Source: Micromonospora terminaliae (GTDB lineage: Bacteria > Actinomycetota > Actinomycetes > Mycobacteriales > Micromonosporaceae). From it: a stretch of 64,000 nt of DNA. The notes beneath the pieces were generated by a model, which did not search any database, was not told the DNA's origin, and saw nothing but the letters and a program-made list of their open reading frames with translations. Made by a program: the position numbers and the translations under genes. Shown in pieces: positions 8,463-17,676 of this stretch. The stretch lies in NCBI RefSeq assembly GCF_009671205.1, contig NZ_CP045309.1:2418001-2482000 (forward strand), given 5' to 3'. Each line of letters begins with the position of its first letter. Position 1 is the stretch's first letter.

Positions 8463-9088
8463 CCGACCCGGGTGGGGTCGTGGCGGCGGCCACCGGCGTC
8501 ACGGCGCTGACCACGGAGGAGCCGGTCGGCCGGCCGACCGGCTGGTGGGGCATGGTGCTGTTCGTCGCCACCGAGGCCACCCTCTTCGCCTGCCTGCTCG
8601 GCAGCTACTTCTACCTCCGCTTCCAGTTCGGTCCGCAGTGGCCGCCGGGCGGCGTCGACAAGCCGAAGCTGCTCCTCCCGCTGCTCATGACCGCGGTGCT
8701 GGTGCCCAGCAGCCTGCCCGTGGTCTGGGCCGAGCACGGCATCCGGCGCGGCCGGCGCGGGCGGCTGCGGGCCGGGCTCGCCGCCACCCTGGTGCTCGGG
8801 CTGACCTTCCTGGCTCTGCTGGCCGTCGAGTACGCCGAGGACCTCAAGCACTTCACCATGACCACCGACGTCTACGGCTCGCTGTTCTACCTGATCACCG
8901 GTTTCCACGGGCTGCACGTGCTGGTCGGGTTGACGATGATCGGCTGGCTGCTCACCGCCTCCCTGCGCGGTGGCAGCTTCGGTTCCCACCGCCACGAACG
9001 CGTCCGCAACGCCGCGATCTACTGGCACTTCGTCGACGCGGTGTGGGTCGCCATCCTGTTCACCATCTACCTCTCCCCGCGGCTGTGA
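8459..9088 (+). CDS. ctaE: Cytochrome c oxidase subunit III
   Basis: 209-residue membrane protein with five hydrophobic segments. It has the family features WWGMVLFVATEATLF at the start, GFHGLHVLVG in the middle and AIYWHFVDAVWVAIL near the end. This is the short five-helix form found in caa3 and bo3 oxidases. The ATG overlaps the subunit I stop (ATGA) and the stop overlaps the next start (TGATG), so it is translated as part of the oxidase operon. Confidence 0.93.
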   Translation: MTDPGGVVAAATGVTALTTEEPVGRPTGWWGMVLFVATEATLFACLLGSYFYLRFQFGPQWPPGGVDKPKLLLPLLMTAVLVPSSLPVVWAEHGIRRGRRGRLRAGLAATLVLGLTFLALLAVEYAEDLKHFTMTTDVYGSLFYLITGFHGLHVLVGLTMIGWLLTASLRGGSFGSHRHERVRNAAIYWHFVDAVWVAILFTIYLSPRL

Positions 9089-9489
9089 TGACCACCGGAC
9101 CCGGCCCGCACACCCGCCTGGCCGGCGGCCTGCTGCTCTGGTACGGCGTCCTCGGCGGGGCCGTCGCCTGGGCCGCGCACCTGCTCGTGGCCTGGCCGCT
9201 GGACGAGTTGACCTGCGCCGCGGGCCGCGAGCACGTCTCCGCCGTGCCGCTCTGGCTGGCGGTGTGGCTCGCGGTGGTGATCCCGGGCGTGGTCACCGTG
9301 GGCTCGCTGCTGGTGGCCACGCTGGTCTGGCGGCGCACCGCGCGGGCGTCGTCGGCCGGCGCGGAGGACCGGGCCGTCGACCGCTCCCGGATGCTCGCCG
9401 TGGTCGGTGTCTGGGCGAACCTGCTGTTCCTGACGATCATCGTGCTCGGCGGGGTCGCCGTGCTGGTGTTCCCGCCATGTCAGGGCTGA
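9088..9489 (+). CDS. Small membrane protein of the oxidase operon, possible subunit IV
   Basis: 133-residue protein with three or four predicted membrane segments (about residues 13-35, 53-80 and 103-128). There is no catalytic motif. Two cysteines (C43, C131) face what would be the same side. It is translationally coupled between subunit III and ctaG. Actinobacterial oxidases usually have a small CtaF subunit IV, and no other candidate lies here, so a structural or assembly role in the oxidase is inferred only from position. Confidence 0.7.
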   Translation: MTTGPGPHTRLAGGLLLWYGVLGGAVAWAAHLLVAWPLDELTCAAGREHVSAVPLWLAVWLAVVIPGVVTVGSLLVATLVWRRTARASSAGAEDRAVDRSRMLAVVGVWANLLFLTIIVLGGVAVLVFPPCQG

Positions 9490-10382
9490 GCGTCTACCGG
9501 GCCCACGGGTCCGGCGCCGGCGACGTGGCCGACGGGCTGCTGACGATGCTGACCGTGACCGCGGTCTGCCTGCTCGCGGCCGGCTACGGCCGGGGTGTGC
9601 AGGAGCTGTGGGCGCGGCGCGGCCGCGGCCGGGTGGTGGCGGGCCGGCGGGTGACGGCGTTCGGCGCCGGGCTGGTGGTGGTGCTGGCGGCCGACCAGGG
9701 GCCCGTGCACCGGCTGGCCGAGTCCTCCTACGCCGGGCACATGGCCCAGCACATGCTGCTCCTGCTGGTGGCCGGCCCGCTGCTCGCGGCCGGTGCGGCG
9801 GGACTGCCGCTCACCCTGGCCGCGCCCCGCCCGCTGCGCCGGCTGCTGGCCCGCGTCCGGGCCGCGGCGCCGGTGCGCCGGCTGCGCCGCCCGGCCGGGT
9901 ACGGCCTGCTGGCCGCGGCGGCCCAGACCCTGGCCCTGTGGCTGTGGCACCTGCCGGGGCCGTACGTCGCCGCGGTGGACCGCCCGGTAATGCACGCCGC
10001 CGAGCACCTGAGCCTGGTGACGGCGGCGTGGCTGCTGTGGGCGCCGGTGCTCGGCCCGGCCCGCCACCGCACGCCCGCGCCGGTGTCGCTGCTGCTGCTG
10101 GTCGGCACCATGCTGCCCGCCTCCGCGCTCGGCGCCGTCCTCACCTTCGCCCCCGAGCCGGTCTACCCCGCGCGCGTCCTCGGCCCCGACCCGCTCGCCG
10201 ACCAGCAGCTCGCCGGACTGCTGATGTGGGCGCCGATGGACCTGGTGGTCCTGGTGGCGGCGCTGGCGGTCTTCCTCGGCTGGCTGCTGCGGCTGGACCG
10301 GGAGCGGCCCGCCCGCCTGGTCACGACCCGGCCCGGCGTGCCGCCGGCGAAGGGTCCCGCAACCGAAGGGATGGTGCGATGA
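9477..10382 (+). CDS. ctaG: Cytochrome c oxidase assembly factor CtaG (caa3 type)
   Basis: 301-residue polytopic membrane protein of the caa3_CtaG family. The signature HMAQHMLLLLVAGPLLA (about residues 84-100) is followed by further histidine-bearing helices (LWLWHLPGPY, HAAEHLSLV) typical of copper-delivery CtaG of Bacillus type. It is thought to help build the CuB/CuA centres. The start ATG overlaps the 3' end of the preceding gene by 13 bp. It is not related to the Cox11-type CtaG of proteobacteria. Confidence 0.88.
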   Translation: MSGLSVYRAHGSGAGDVADGLLTMLTVTAVCLLAAGYGRGVQELWARRGRGRVVAGRRVTAFGAGLVVVLAADQGPVHRLAESSYAGHMAQHMLLLLVAGPLLAAGAAGLPLTLAAPRPLRRLLARVRAAAPVRRLRRPAGYGLLAAAAQTLALWLWHLPGPYVAAVDRPVMHAAEHLSLVTAAWLLWAPVLGPARHRTPAPVSLLLLVGTMLPASALGAVLTFAPEPVYPARVLGPDPLADQQLAGLLMWAPMDLVVLVAALAVFLGWLLRLDRERPARLVTTRPGVPPAKGPATEGMVR

Positions 10383-10765
10383 GCCGTCATTTCTGGATGC
10401 TGGCCACGGTGCTGGCGGCGCTGCCGGTCGTCGCCGTGACCGGCTGCGCGTCGACATCGCCACCACCGCCGCCCGAGTCCCGCGCCGGGCGGCCGGACCG
10501 GGGCGCGAAGCTGATCGCCCAGTACGGGTGCGGCTCCTGCCACACGGTCCCCGGCGTCGACCGGGCAGGCGGGCTGGTCGGCCCGCCGTTGACCCGCTTC
10601 GGCGCCCGGTCGTACATCGCCGGTGAGCTGCCCAACAACGCGGACAACCTGCGACGGTGGATCACCGACCCGCAGGCCGTCGAGCCGGGCACCGCCATGC
10701 CGGACCTCGGCGTCAGCGCGATCGACGCCCAGGACATCGCCGCATACCTCTACACGTTGGACTGA
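10379..10765 (+). CDS. Lipoprotein cytochrome c
   Basis: 128-residue monohaem cytochrome c. The signal peptide ends in VTGC, with a lipidated C23. A Pro-rich linker follows, then CGSCHT (C51, C54, H55) and a likely axial Met in GTAMPD (M107). The domain resembles the cytochrome domain fused to subunit II (both have PNNAxxLRRWI-like and PGxAMP segments), which suggests a duplication within the operon. It probably shuttles electrons between the bcc complex and the oxidase on the membrane surface. It sits between ctaG (ATGA overlap) and qcrC. Confidence 0.85.
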   Translation: MSRHFWMLATVLAALPVVAVTGCASTSPPPPPESRAGRPDRGAKLIAQYGCGSCHTVPGVDRAGGLVGPPLTRFGARSYIAGELPNNADNLRRWITDPQAVEPGTAMPDLGVSAIDAQDIAAYLYTLD

Positions 10766-10768
10766 CGG

Positions 10769-11548
10769 ATGCGGCGACCACGAGCGGTGACGCTGCCCGC
10801 CCTGTACCCGCGCCGGGCCCTCGTGGTCGGGTCCGTACTGGCGCTCGCCGTGGGACCGGTGGCGCTCGCGCCCGACCCCACGCCGGCCCCGGCCGCCACC
10901 ACCCCCGCCGCCGACCGCGGCGCCCAGCTCTACCTGGAGCAGTGCGCGAGCTGCCACGGCGTGCGCGGGCAGGGGTCGCAGCAGGGGCCGTCCCTGGTCG
11001 GCGTCGGGCCCGCCTCGGTCGACTTCCAGCTCTCCACCGGCCGGATGCCGGTGTCCCGCGAGGTTTCCCAGGCGCGGCGCCGCGAACCCGTCTTCTCCGC
11101 CGGCGACATCTCCGCGCTGGTCGACCACGTCACCGGCTTCGGCGGTGGAGGCCCGCGGATTCCCCGGGTCGCCCCCGGCGACGTGGCCTCCGGCCGGGAG
11201 GTCTTCGCCGCCAACTGCGCGCCCTGCCACGGGGCTACCGGCTCGGGGGCCGTGCTCACGAACGGCTGGAGCGCCCCACCGCTGTACGACGCGTCGGCCA
11301 CCCAGGTCGCCGAGGCGGTCCGCGTCGGCCCCGGGCTGATGCCGGCCTTCCCCGGCCAGGTGCTCACCGACCAGCAGGTCGACGACCTGACCAGCTACGT
11401 GCGGCGGCTGCGCACCGAGCGGCTGGACCCGGGCGGAAACCCGCTCGGCCGGCTCGGCCCGCTGGCCGAAGGGCTGCTCGCCTGGGCGGCGGTCCTCGTA
11501 CTCCTGGTGGCCGGCGTGCGCTGGCTTGGCCGGAGGGCGGCGGAGTGA
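10769..11548 (+). CDS. qcrC: Dihaem cytochrome c subunit of the bcc complex
   Basis: 259-residue protein with an N-terminal signal/anchor segment. Two cytochrome c domains follow, with motifs CASCH (C59-H63) and CAPCH (C150-H154), and then a C-terminal membrane helix (about 232-251). This is the layout of actinobacterial QcrC, which replaces cytochrome c1 and the soluble carrier. It passes electrons from the Rieske protein toward CuA. The next gene's GTG overlaps its stop. Confidence 0.93.
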   Translation: MRRPRAVTLPALYPRRALVVGSVLALAVGPVALAPDPTPAPAATTPAADRGAQLYLEQCASCHGVRGQGSQQGPSLVGVGPASVDFQLSTGRMPVSREVSQARRREPVFSAGDISALVDHVTGFGGGGPRIPRVAPGDVASGREVFAANCAPCHGATGSGAVLTNGWSAPPLYDASATQVAEAVRVGPGLMPAFPGQVLTDQQVDDLTSYVRRLRTERLDPGGNPLGRLGPLAEGLLAWAAVLVLLVAGVRWLGRRAAE

Positions 11549-12408
11549 GACGCCCGCCCCCGTCGCCGGCCGAGGAGTCCGCGAGCCGCCGGATCGTCGG
11601 CGCGTTCCTGGTGAGCGCCGCCGGGGCGGTCGGCTTCGCCGTGACGTACGGGCTCGGCGGCGACACCCGGTGGGAGGGGGTGTGCCTGGCGGTCGCCTTC
11701 GCCGGCCTGGCGGTGGGGCTCGCGGTCTGGGCCCGGCGGCTGGTCCCGGTCGGCGGGTACGTCGAGGAGCACGAGGGCTTCCCCTCGCCGCCGGCCGAGC
11801 AGGCGCTGACCGCGGCGGAGTTCGCCGCGCCGGACAGCCCGACGCGCCGGTACGGCCTGCTCGCAGCGCTCGGGCTCGCGCTGACCGCCCTCGGCGTCGC
11901 CGCGCTGTTCCCCCTGCGCTCCCTGCTTCCCTGGGACCGGGTGCGCCCGCCCCGGGCCATCAAGGACACCCCGTGGGGGCCCGGCGTACGGCTGGTCGAC
12001 GACACGGGACGGCCCCTGCGGCCGGACGACGTGCCCGCCGAGACGATGGTGGCGGTCTTCCCCGAGGGGGACCCGGATGCCGGTGACGCCCCCGCCTTCG
12101 CGGTCCGCCTCGACCCCGAGCGCTTCGCCCGCCCGCCCGCCGGCGGCCACCTGGGCGGCCTGGTCGTCTGGTCGATGCTGTGCACCCATGCCGGCTGCCC
12201 GGTGCGGCTCTACCTCAAGGGCACCGGCCGGGTGCTCTGCCCCTGCCACCAGTCGTCATTCGACCTGCTGGCCGGGGCGCGGGCGGTCGCCGGTCCCGCG
12301 GCGCGGCCGCTGCCGGGACTGCCGATCGAGGTCGGCCCGGACGGCTTCCTCCGGGCCACCGGCGACTTCACCGCGCCGCCCGGCGCCGGCTTCTGGAGCC
12401 GGCCATGA
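11545..12408 (+). CDS. qcrA: Rieske iron-sulfur subunit of the bcc complex
   Basis: 287-residue protein with three membrane helices (about 17-37, 46-63 and 103-124), the topology of actinobacterial QcrA. A Rieske [2Fe-2S] domain follows with CTHAGC (C213, H215, C218) and CPCHQSSFD (C232, H235). It takes electrons from menaquinol at the Qo site of QcrB and gives them to QcrC. The GTG start lies in a GTGA overlap with qcrC, and the stop overlaps qcrB. Confidence 0.94.
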   Translation: MRRPPPSPAEESASRRIVGAFLVSAAGAVGFAVTYGLGGDTRWEGVCLAVAFAGLAVGLAVWARRLVPVGGYVEEHEGFPSPPAEQALTAAEFAAPDSPTRRYGLLAALGLALTALGVAALFPLRSLLPWDRVRPPRAIKDTPWGPGVRLVDDTGRPLRPDDVPAETMVAVFPEGDPDAGDAPAFAVRLDPERFARPPAGGHLGGLVVWSMLCTHAGCPVRLYLKGTGRVLCPCHQSSFDLLAGARAVAGPAARPLPGLPIEVGPDGFLRATGDFTAPPGAGFWSRP

Positions 12409-14150
12409 TCATGAATCGGCTGGCCCGCGCGCTGGACGACCGGCTCCGGCTCTCCCCGATCACCCGCCGGGCGCTGGCGAAGGTCTTCCCCGACCACTGG
12501 TCGTTCATGCTCGGCGAGCTCGCGCTCTACTCGTTCGTGGCGCTGATCCTCACCGGCGTCTACCTCACCTTCTTCTTCGACGCCAGCTCCGCCGACCGCG
12601 TCTACCAGGGGTCGTACGCCCCACTGGACGGCAGCACCACCTCCGCCGCGTACGCCTCGGTGGTGCGGCTGAGCTGGGACGTGCGGGCTGGTCTGCTGAT
12701 CCGGCAGACCCACCACTGGGCCTCCCTGGTCTTCGTCGCCGCGATCGTTCTGCACCTGGCCCGGATCTTCTTCACCGGGGCGTTCCGGAAGCCGCGCGAA
12801 CTCAACTGGCTGATCGGCGTCACGATGCTGACCCTCGCCCTGGCCAACGGCTTCACCGGCTACTCCATGCCCGACGACCTTCTCTCCGGACTGGGCCTGC
12901 GGATCATCACCTCGGTGGTGGAGTCGATTCCCCTGGTCGGGACCTGGCTGGCCGCCCTGGCCCTGGGTGGCGAGTTCCCCTCCGACGAGATGATCCCGCG
13001 GATGTTCGTCACCCACGTGCTGCTCGTGCCGGCCGTCCTCGTCGCCCTCATCTCCCTGCACCTCGGCATCCTGGTGCGGCAGAAGCACACCCAGTTCCCG
13101 GGCCCGGGCCGGACGGAGCACAACGTGGTCGGCTCCCGGCTGTGGCCGAGCTACACCCTGCGCTCGCTGGCCCTCTTCGCCTGGGTCCTGGCGGTGCTGT
13201 TCGCCCTCGGCGGCCTGGCCCAGATCAACCCGGTGTGGCTCTACGGGCCGTTCGAGCCGGCCCAGTCCACCTCGCCGGCGCAGCCGGACTGGTACGTCGC
13301 CTGGGGCGACGGCGCGCTGCGCCTGTTCCCGCCCTGGGAGTTCCGCGTCGGCGGCTACCTGGTGCCGGCGCCGTTCTTCCCCGGCGTCGTGCTCGGCGGG
13401 CTGGCCTTCCTGGCCCTCTACGTCTGGCCGTTCGCCGAGCGGCTGCGCACACGCGACCACCGTTCGCACCACCTGCTCGACCGGCCCCGGGACCACCCCG
13501 TGCGGATCGGTGTCGGCGTAGCCGCGCTGACCTTCTTCGCGGTGCTCGTGGTGGCCGCCGGCGACGACATCCTCGCCCGGCTGCTCGGGGTGCCGGTCTA
13601 CGACCTGCTGTACCTCTTCCGGGTCCTGGTGCTCGCCCTGCCGATCCTGACGGGCGCGGTCGCGTTCCTGACCGCGCGGGCGCTGCGCCGCGGCGACGCG
13701 ACCTCGCTCGGGGACCTCACCCGGGCCGACCTGCGGCGTGCCGGCCGTCCCTCCCGCCGGTCACCTCGGCGCGACGACGAACCCGAGCTCCCCGCGCCGG
13801 ACCGGCCGGGGGAGCGGATCGAGCTGTGGCCGGAGGGGGAGGTGTGGCGGTGGCGCTACCGCGACGAGGCCCGGCGGCTCGTGCTGACCGCCAACCGGGT
13901 CGCGGTGTCGGAGGAGGAGGCGGTCGAGGCCGCCCGGCTGGCGTACCCGGGCGTGGACCGGGTCGTGGTGCCGGGGCCACCCCCACCGCCTCCGCCCGGG
14001 CCGGTCCGGGCCGCCCTGCGCCGGTGGGGACGGGCGGCCGCCGCCGGTTCGTTGCTCGTCGCGGCGCTGGTCGAGCGCAGGCGCGACGGCCGCCGGCAGC
14101 GGGACGGCGCCGAACCGCCGGAAAAGGTGGACGCGGGCGACCCCCGATAA
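12405..14150 (+). CDS. qcrB: Cytochrome b subunit of the bcc complex with long C-terminal extension
   Basis: 581-residue cytochrome b. The haem-binding histidines are in QTHHWASLVFVAAIVLH and FVTHVLLVPAVLVALISLH. The Qo-site motif reads PDWY (about residue 290), near the actinobacterial form. Core helices end near residue 430. The remaining roughly 150 residues form a charged linker, a compact segment beginning IELWPEGEVWRWRYRDEARR, a polyproline run of seven and a basic tail. That tail is longer than I expect for QcrB, and its function is unknown. It is the last gene of the operon, followed by a strong hairpin. Confidence 0.93.
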   Translation: MIMNRLARALDDRLRLSPITRRALAKVFPDHWSFMLGELALYSFVALILTGVYLTFFFDASSADRVYQGSYAPLDGSTTSAAYASVVRLSWDVRAGLLIRQTHHWASLVFVAAIVLHLARIFFTGAFRKPRELNWLIGVTMLTLALANGFTGYSMPDDLLSGLGLRIITSVVESIPLVGTWLAALALGGEFPSDEMIPRMFVTHVLLVPAVLVALISLHLGILVRQKHTQFPGPGRTEHNVVGSRLWPSYTLRSLALFAWVLAVLFALGGLAQINPVWLYGPFEPAQSTSPAQPDWYVAWGDGALRLFPPWEFRVGGYLVPAPFFPGVVLGGLAFLALYVWPFAERLRTRDHRSHHLLDRPRDHPVRIGVGVAALTFFAVLVVAAGDDILARLLGVPVYDLLYLFRVLVLALPILTGAVAFLTARALRRGDATSLGDLTRADLRRAGRPSRRSPRRDDEPELPAPDRPGERIELWPEGEVWRWRYRDEARRLVLTANRVAVSEEEAVEAARLAYPGVDRVVVPGPPPPPPPGPVRAALRRWGRAAAAGSLLVAALVERRRDGRRQRDGAEPPEKVDAGDPR

Positions 14151-14220
14151 AACCGGCAATCCTCCTCTTGAGGACGGGCAGGCCCGCACGGAACCGGTGG
14201 ACCACAGGGTGGAAAAGCCT

Positions 14221-14249
14221 GGTGCCCCGCCCGAAACGGGCGGGGCACC
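14221..14249. terminator. Bidirectional terminator after qcrB
   Basis: Perfect 13-bp stem GGTGCCCCGCCCG / CGGGCGGGGCACC with an AAA loop, between qcrB (plus) and the Rho_N-like gene (minus). Confidence 0.8.
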
Positions 14250-14266
14250 GGGCGTCGGCTGGTCGG

Positions 14267-14485
14267 TCAGGTCTGATTGCCGGGGACGTTCTTGTAGTCC
14301 TTCGGGCTCATCCCCGTCGGGCGGGGGTCCTTCTGCCGTTGGCCGCCGCCCTGGCGGGCGTTGGCCGACCCACCGAGTTTCTGGATCATCTCGCCCTTGT
14401 TCATCTGGTCGACGTTGCGCATTCCGGCGCGTTCCGCCTGCTTGCGCAGCTCGCCGGTCTTCATCTGAGCGGGATCGCGGGCCAT
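14267..14485 (-). CDS. Small Rho_N/SAP-like protein
   Basis: 72-residue basic protein. The first half (MKTGELRKQAERAGMRNVDQMNKGEMIQKL) has the helix-extended loop-helix spacing of Rho termination factor N-terminal/SAP-like domains. The second half is a Gly/Gln/Arg/Pro-rich tail. It is preceded by a perfect ribosome site (AAGGAGG, 5-nt gap). Nucleic-acid binding is likely by family analogy. It stands alone between two terminators or operons, so its partner is not indicated. Confidence 0.75.
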   Translation of the reverse strand: MARDPAQMKTGELRKQAERAGMRNVDQMNKGEMIQKLGGSANARQGGGQRQKDPRPTGMSPKDYKNVPGNQT

Positions 14486-14687
14486 CGTTCCTCCTTCGGT
14501 CAGCGGACGAACGGGGAACCCGGTCGGCATCCGCCGGGCCGCGGGCTGGTCGTGCCGGTGTCGGCATCGCCGCACCATGTGGCCGCTGTCGTCCGTCTCG
14601 CCCCGTTGCCGGTTCACGGTCCCGGCTCGCTTACCCGGCGACGGGCCGCACCAACGTCGACGGGCGCCGGCCGGTACGGGTCCTCGA

Positions 14688-15560
14688 TCAGCAGCGGCCT
14701 CCGGCGACGGTGGGGGCGGGCTCTCCGTCGCCGCTGGACCTGCGCACCGCCGGCAGGACCAGCGGCGTGCCGGTCTCCGGGTCCTCGATGATCCGGCAGG
14801 GCAGACCGAACACGTCCTCGACCAGCTCGGTGGTGACGATGTCCCGCGGGTCCCCGGCGGCGACCACCCGCCCGTCGCGCATGGCCACCAGGTGGGTGGC
14901 GTACCGGGCGGCCTGGTGCAGGTCGTGCAGCACCGCCACGAGGGTGCGGCCCTGCTCCTCGTGCAGCCGGGCGCACAGGTCCAGCACCTCGACCTGATGG
15001 GCGATGTCCAGGTAGGTGGTCGGCTCGTCGAGCAGCAGCAGCGGCGTCTGCTGGGCCAGCGCCATGGCGATCCAGACCCGCTGCCGCTGCCCGCCGGACA
15101 GCTCGTCGACCGGCCGGTCGGCCAGCTCCGCGACCCCGGTGTCGGCCATCGCCCGTTCGACCACGCGCTCGTCCTCACGGGACCACTGCCGCAGCAGGCC
15201 CTGGTGGGGGTAGCGGCCCCGGGAGACCAGTTCGGCCACCGTCAACCCGTCCGGGGCCACCGCCGACTGCGGGAGCAGCCCGAGGGTACGGGCCACCTGC
15301 CGCGCCGGCCGGCGGTGGATGTCGGCGCCGTCGAGCAGCACGGTGCCCCGGGCCGGACGCAGCAGCCGGGCCAGGGCGCGCAGCAGGGTCGACTTGCCGC
15401 ACGCGTTCGGCCCGATGATCACGGTGAACGACCCGTCGGGGACCGCGACCGTCAGGTCCTCGGCGACGGTGCGCCGGTCGTAGCCGAGGGTCAGCGCCTC
15501 GCCGACCAGCCGGGGGGTGTCGGGCCGCATCGGGGTTCCCTTCTCGTCGGGGCCGGTCAT
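14688..15560 (-). CDS. Iron-siderophore ABC transporter ATPase (FecE/FepC type)
   Basis: 290-residue ATPase with Walker [10 protein letters not shown] (residues 50-58), signature [11 protein letters not shown], Walker [10 protein letters not shown] and the switch His in VLHDLHQA. It energises uptake of ferric siderophore through the two FecCD-type permeases upstream. The ATG overlaps the stop of the inner permease gene. The operon starts at the iron box near 17.66 kb, so expression should rise when iron is scarce. Confidence 0.92.
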   Translation of the reverse strand: MTGPDEKGTPMRPDTPRLVGEALTLGYDRRTVAEDLTVAVPDGSFTVIIGPNACGKSTLLRALARLLRPARGTVLLDGADIHRRPARQVARTLGLLPQSAVAPDGLTVAELVSRGRYPHQGLLRQWSREDERVVERAMADTGVAELADRPVDELSGGQRQRVWIAMALAQQTPLLLLDEPTTYLDIAHQVEVLDLCARLHEEQGRTLVAVLHDLHQAARYATHLVAMRDGRVVAAGDPRDIVTTELVEDVFGLPCRIIEDPETGTPLVLPAVRRSSGDGEPAPTVAGGRC

Positions 15561-16582
15561 CGCCGGCCCCCGCGTTCGCCGGCGAGCAGCCAGGCCAGGT
15601 ACCCGCCGCCGAGCACGCCCGTGATGACGCCGACGGGCAGTTGCCGGCCGGCGACGGCGTGCTGCGCGAGCTGGTCGGCCGCGAGCAGCAAGGCCGCCCC
15701 GACGACCGCCGACGGCAGCAGGTTCGGCCCGGGCGCGCGGGTGAGCCGGCGGGCCAGGTGCGGCGCGGTCAGCGCCAGGAACGACACCGGCCCGGCGGCC
15801 GCCGCGGCGACCGAGACGAGGAGCACGGCCGAGCCGAGCGCGGCGACCCGGACGCGGCGTACCGGCACGCCGAGCCCGGCCGCCGAGTCGTCGCCCATCT
15901 CCAGCAGCCGCAGCGCGGGGGCGCGGGCGAGGAGCACGGCGGGCAGCAGGACCGCGAGGGCGCCGAGCACGGGCAGCGCGTTCGCCCAGCCCCGCCCGTC
16001 GAGGCTGCCGGTGATCCAGAGCGCGGCACGGGCGGCGTCCATGAGCGGGGCGCGGGTGAGCAGCCAGCCGTTGACCCCGGTGAGGATCGCGGTGACCCCG
16101 ATGCCCACCAGCACGAGCCGGTGCCCGCCCACGCCGTGCCGGCCGGCCAGGGCGTACAGGAGCAGGCCGGTGGCCACGCCACCGGCGGCGGCCGCACCGG
16201 CCAGCGCGGCGCTGCCGCCGCCGGCCACCACCACGACCAGCGCGCCGGTGGCCGCGCCCGAGGTGACCCCGAGGACGTCCGGGCTGCCCAGCGGGTTGCG
16301 GGTCAGGGACTGGAACACCGCGCCGGCCAGGCCGAGGGCGGCGCCCACCGCGAGGGCCGTGACGAGCCGGGGCAGCCGCAGCTCGGTGACGATGAACCGG
16401 TCGGCGGGGCTGCCGCCGCCGGCGAGGACGCGCAGCACGCCGGCCGGGGCGATCGGGTAGTCGCCTGCGCCGACGGCCAGCACGGCGAGGGCGAGGGCGA
16501 GCAGCGTGCCGGCCAGGCCGACGACGAGGGCGCGGGGGCGCAGGCGCAGCGACAGCCCGCCGGGAAGGCGCAGCACGATCAC
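15557..16582 (-). CDS. FecCD-family siderophore ABC permease
   Basis: 341-residue permease with about nine to ten membrane helices and the FecCD signatures [24 protein letters not shown] (split over residues 95-120) and [18 protein letters not shown]. It pairs with the adjacent permease to form the channel for ferric siderophore. The GTG start overlaps the stop of the upstream permease (GTGA). Confidence 0.92.
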   Translation of the reverse strand: MIVLRLPGGLSLRLRPRALVVGLAGTLLALALAVLAVGAGDYPIAPAGVLRVLAGGGSPADRFIVTELRLPRLVTALAVGAALGLAGAVFQSLTRNPLGSPDVLGVTSGAATGALVVVVAGGGSAALAGAAAAGGVATGLLLYALAGRHGVGGHRLVLVGIGVTAILTGVNGWLLTRAPLMDAARAALWITGSLDGRGWANALPVLGALAVLLPAVLLARAPALRLLEMGDDSAAGLGVPVRRVRVAALGSAVLLVSVAAAAAGPVSFLALTAPHLARRLTRAPGPNLLPSAVVGAALLLAADQLAQHAVAGRQLPVGVITGVLGGGYLAWLLAGERGGRR

Positions 16583-17529
16583 AGCCGGCCCACCCGTCCG
16601 CGCCGGACCAGGTGCAGGAAGAGCGGCCCGCCGAGCACGGCGGTGACCAGGCCGACCTGGAGTTCGCCGGGGCGGCCCAGCAGCCGGCCGGCGACGTCGG
16701 CGGTGAGCAGCAGCACCGGCGCGAACACCGCGCACCAGGGCAGCAGCCGGCGCGGATCCGGACCGGTGAGGGCGCGCACCAGGTGCGGGGCGAGCAGCCC
16801 GACGAAGACGATCGGCCCGCAGGCCGCCGTGGCGGCCCCGCAGAGCAGCGTGACGGCGACGACCACGGCGCCCCGGACCAGGCCGGGCCGGGCGCCGAGT
16901 GCCCGGGCCGAGTCGTCGCCGAGGGCCAGCGCGGCCAGCGGACGGGTCACCAGCAGCGCGATCACCAGCCCGGCCAGGACGAACGGCAGCAGGCTCGGCA
17001 CGGTGTCGGTGCGCGCCCCGGCGAGGGAGCCGACCGTCCAGAACCGCATGCGCTCCAGCGAGGTGCTGTCGACCAGCATCATGGCGCTGACGTAGGAGTA
17101 GAGGGCCGCGTTGAGCGCCGCGCCGGCCAGGGCCAGCCGGGCCGGGGTGGCCTGCCGGCCGCCGGCGATCGCGTGCACGGCGACGGTGACGGCGGCGGCG
17201 CCGAGCAGCGCGTACCAGACCTGGCGGTCCAGGTCGGCGACGCCGAGCAGCACGGTGGCGGTGGCCACGGCGGCCGACGCGCCCGCGTTGATGCCGAGCA
17301 GCCCGGGGTCGGCGAGCGGGTTGCGGGTCAGCGTCTGCATGGCCGCGCCCGCGACGCCGAGCGCCGCGCCGGCGGCGAGGCCGAGCAGCGTACGGGGCAG
17401 CCGTCCCTGGTGCACCACGGCGTACTCGGGGGAGGCCGGGTCGGTGAGGCCGTGCCACACGTCGGCGAGGGAGAGCGGCTTCGCGCCGAGGGCGAGGCTG
17501 AGCACGGCCACGGCGGCGAGCAGCAGCAC
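16579..17529 (-). CDS. FecCD-family siderophore ABC permease (start uncertain)
   Basis: Permease with the FecCD signatures [20 protein letters not shown] and [18 protein letters not shown]. The most upstream ordinary start codon (GTG at 17529) gives only 316 residues and cuts the first membrane helix. The frame stays open upstream with no ATG, GTG or TTG. Reading on to a CTG at 17619, preceded by GGAG at a 7-nt distance, gives 346 residues, the normal family length, with an intact first helix. The true start is therefore probably that CTG. It is the first gene of the minus-strand uptake operon. Confidence 0.88.
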   Translation of the reverse strand: MLLLAAVAVLSLALGAKPLSLADVWHGLTDPASPEYAVVHQGRLPRTLLGLAAGAALGVAGAAMQTLTRNPLADPGLLGINAGASAAVATATVLLGVADLDRQVWYALLGAAAVTVAVHAIAGGRQATPARLALAGAALNAALYSYVSAMMLVDSTSLERMRFWTVGSLAGARTDTVPSLLPFVLAGLVIALLVTRPLAALALGDDSARALGARPGLVRGAVVVAVTLLCGAATAACGPIVFVGLLAPHLVRALTGPDPRRLLPWCAVFAPVLLLTADVAGRLLGRPGELQVGLVTAVLGGPLFLHLVRRGRVGRL

Positions 17530-17645
17530 GCCGACGGCCAGCCCGCTGATCCGGAGCCGGCGGCGGCCGGGCGCCGGGGCGGCGACGGCGCCGCTGCGGG
17601 GTGGGGTGATGACGGACAGCGTGGGCTCCGGGAGGCGGGAAGGAC

Positions 17646-17674
17646 CTTGACAGCGACTTAGGTTAGGTTAACCT
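17646..17674 (+). promoter_or_regulatory. Promoter of the siderophore-binding protein operon
   Basis: TTGACA, a 17-bp spacer and TAACCT (the TAnnnT form). The -10 lies inside the iron box. The predicted start point is near 17681, about 40 nt before the chosen ATG. Confidence 0.6.
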
Positions 17675-17676
17675 AA
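17658..17676. promoter_or_regulatory. IdeR/DmdR1-type iron box
   Basis: TTAGGTTAGGTTAACCTAA matches the 19-bp actinobacterial iron-box consensus TTAGGTTAGSCTAACCTAA with one base off the centre. It covers the -10 elements of both divergent siderophore-uptake promoters, so ferrous-iron-loaded IdeR/DmdR1 should repress both operons. Confidence 0.88.
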
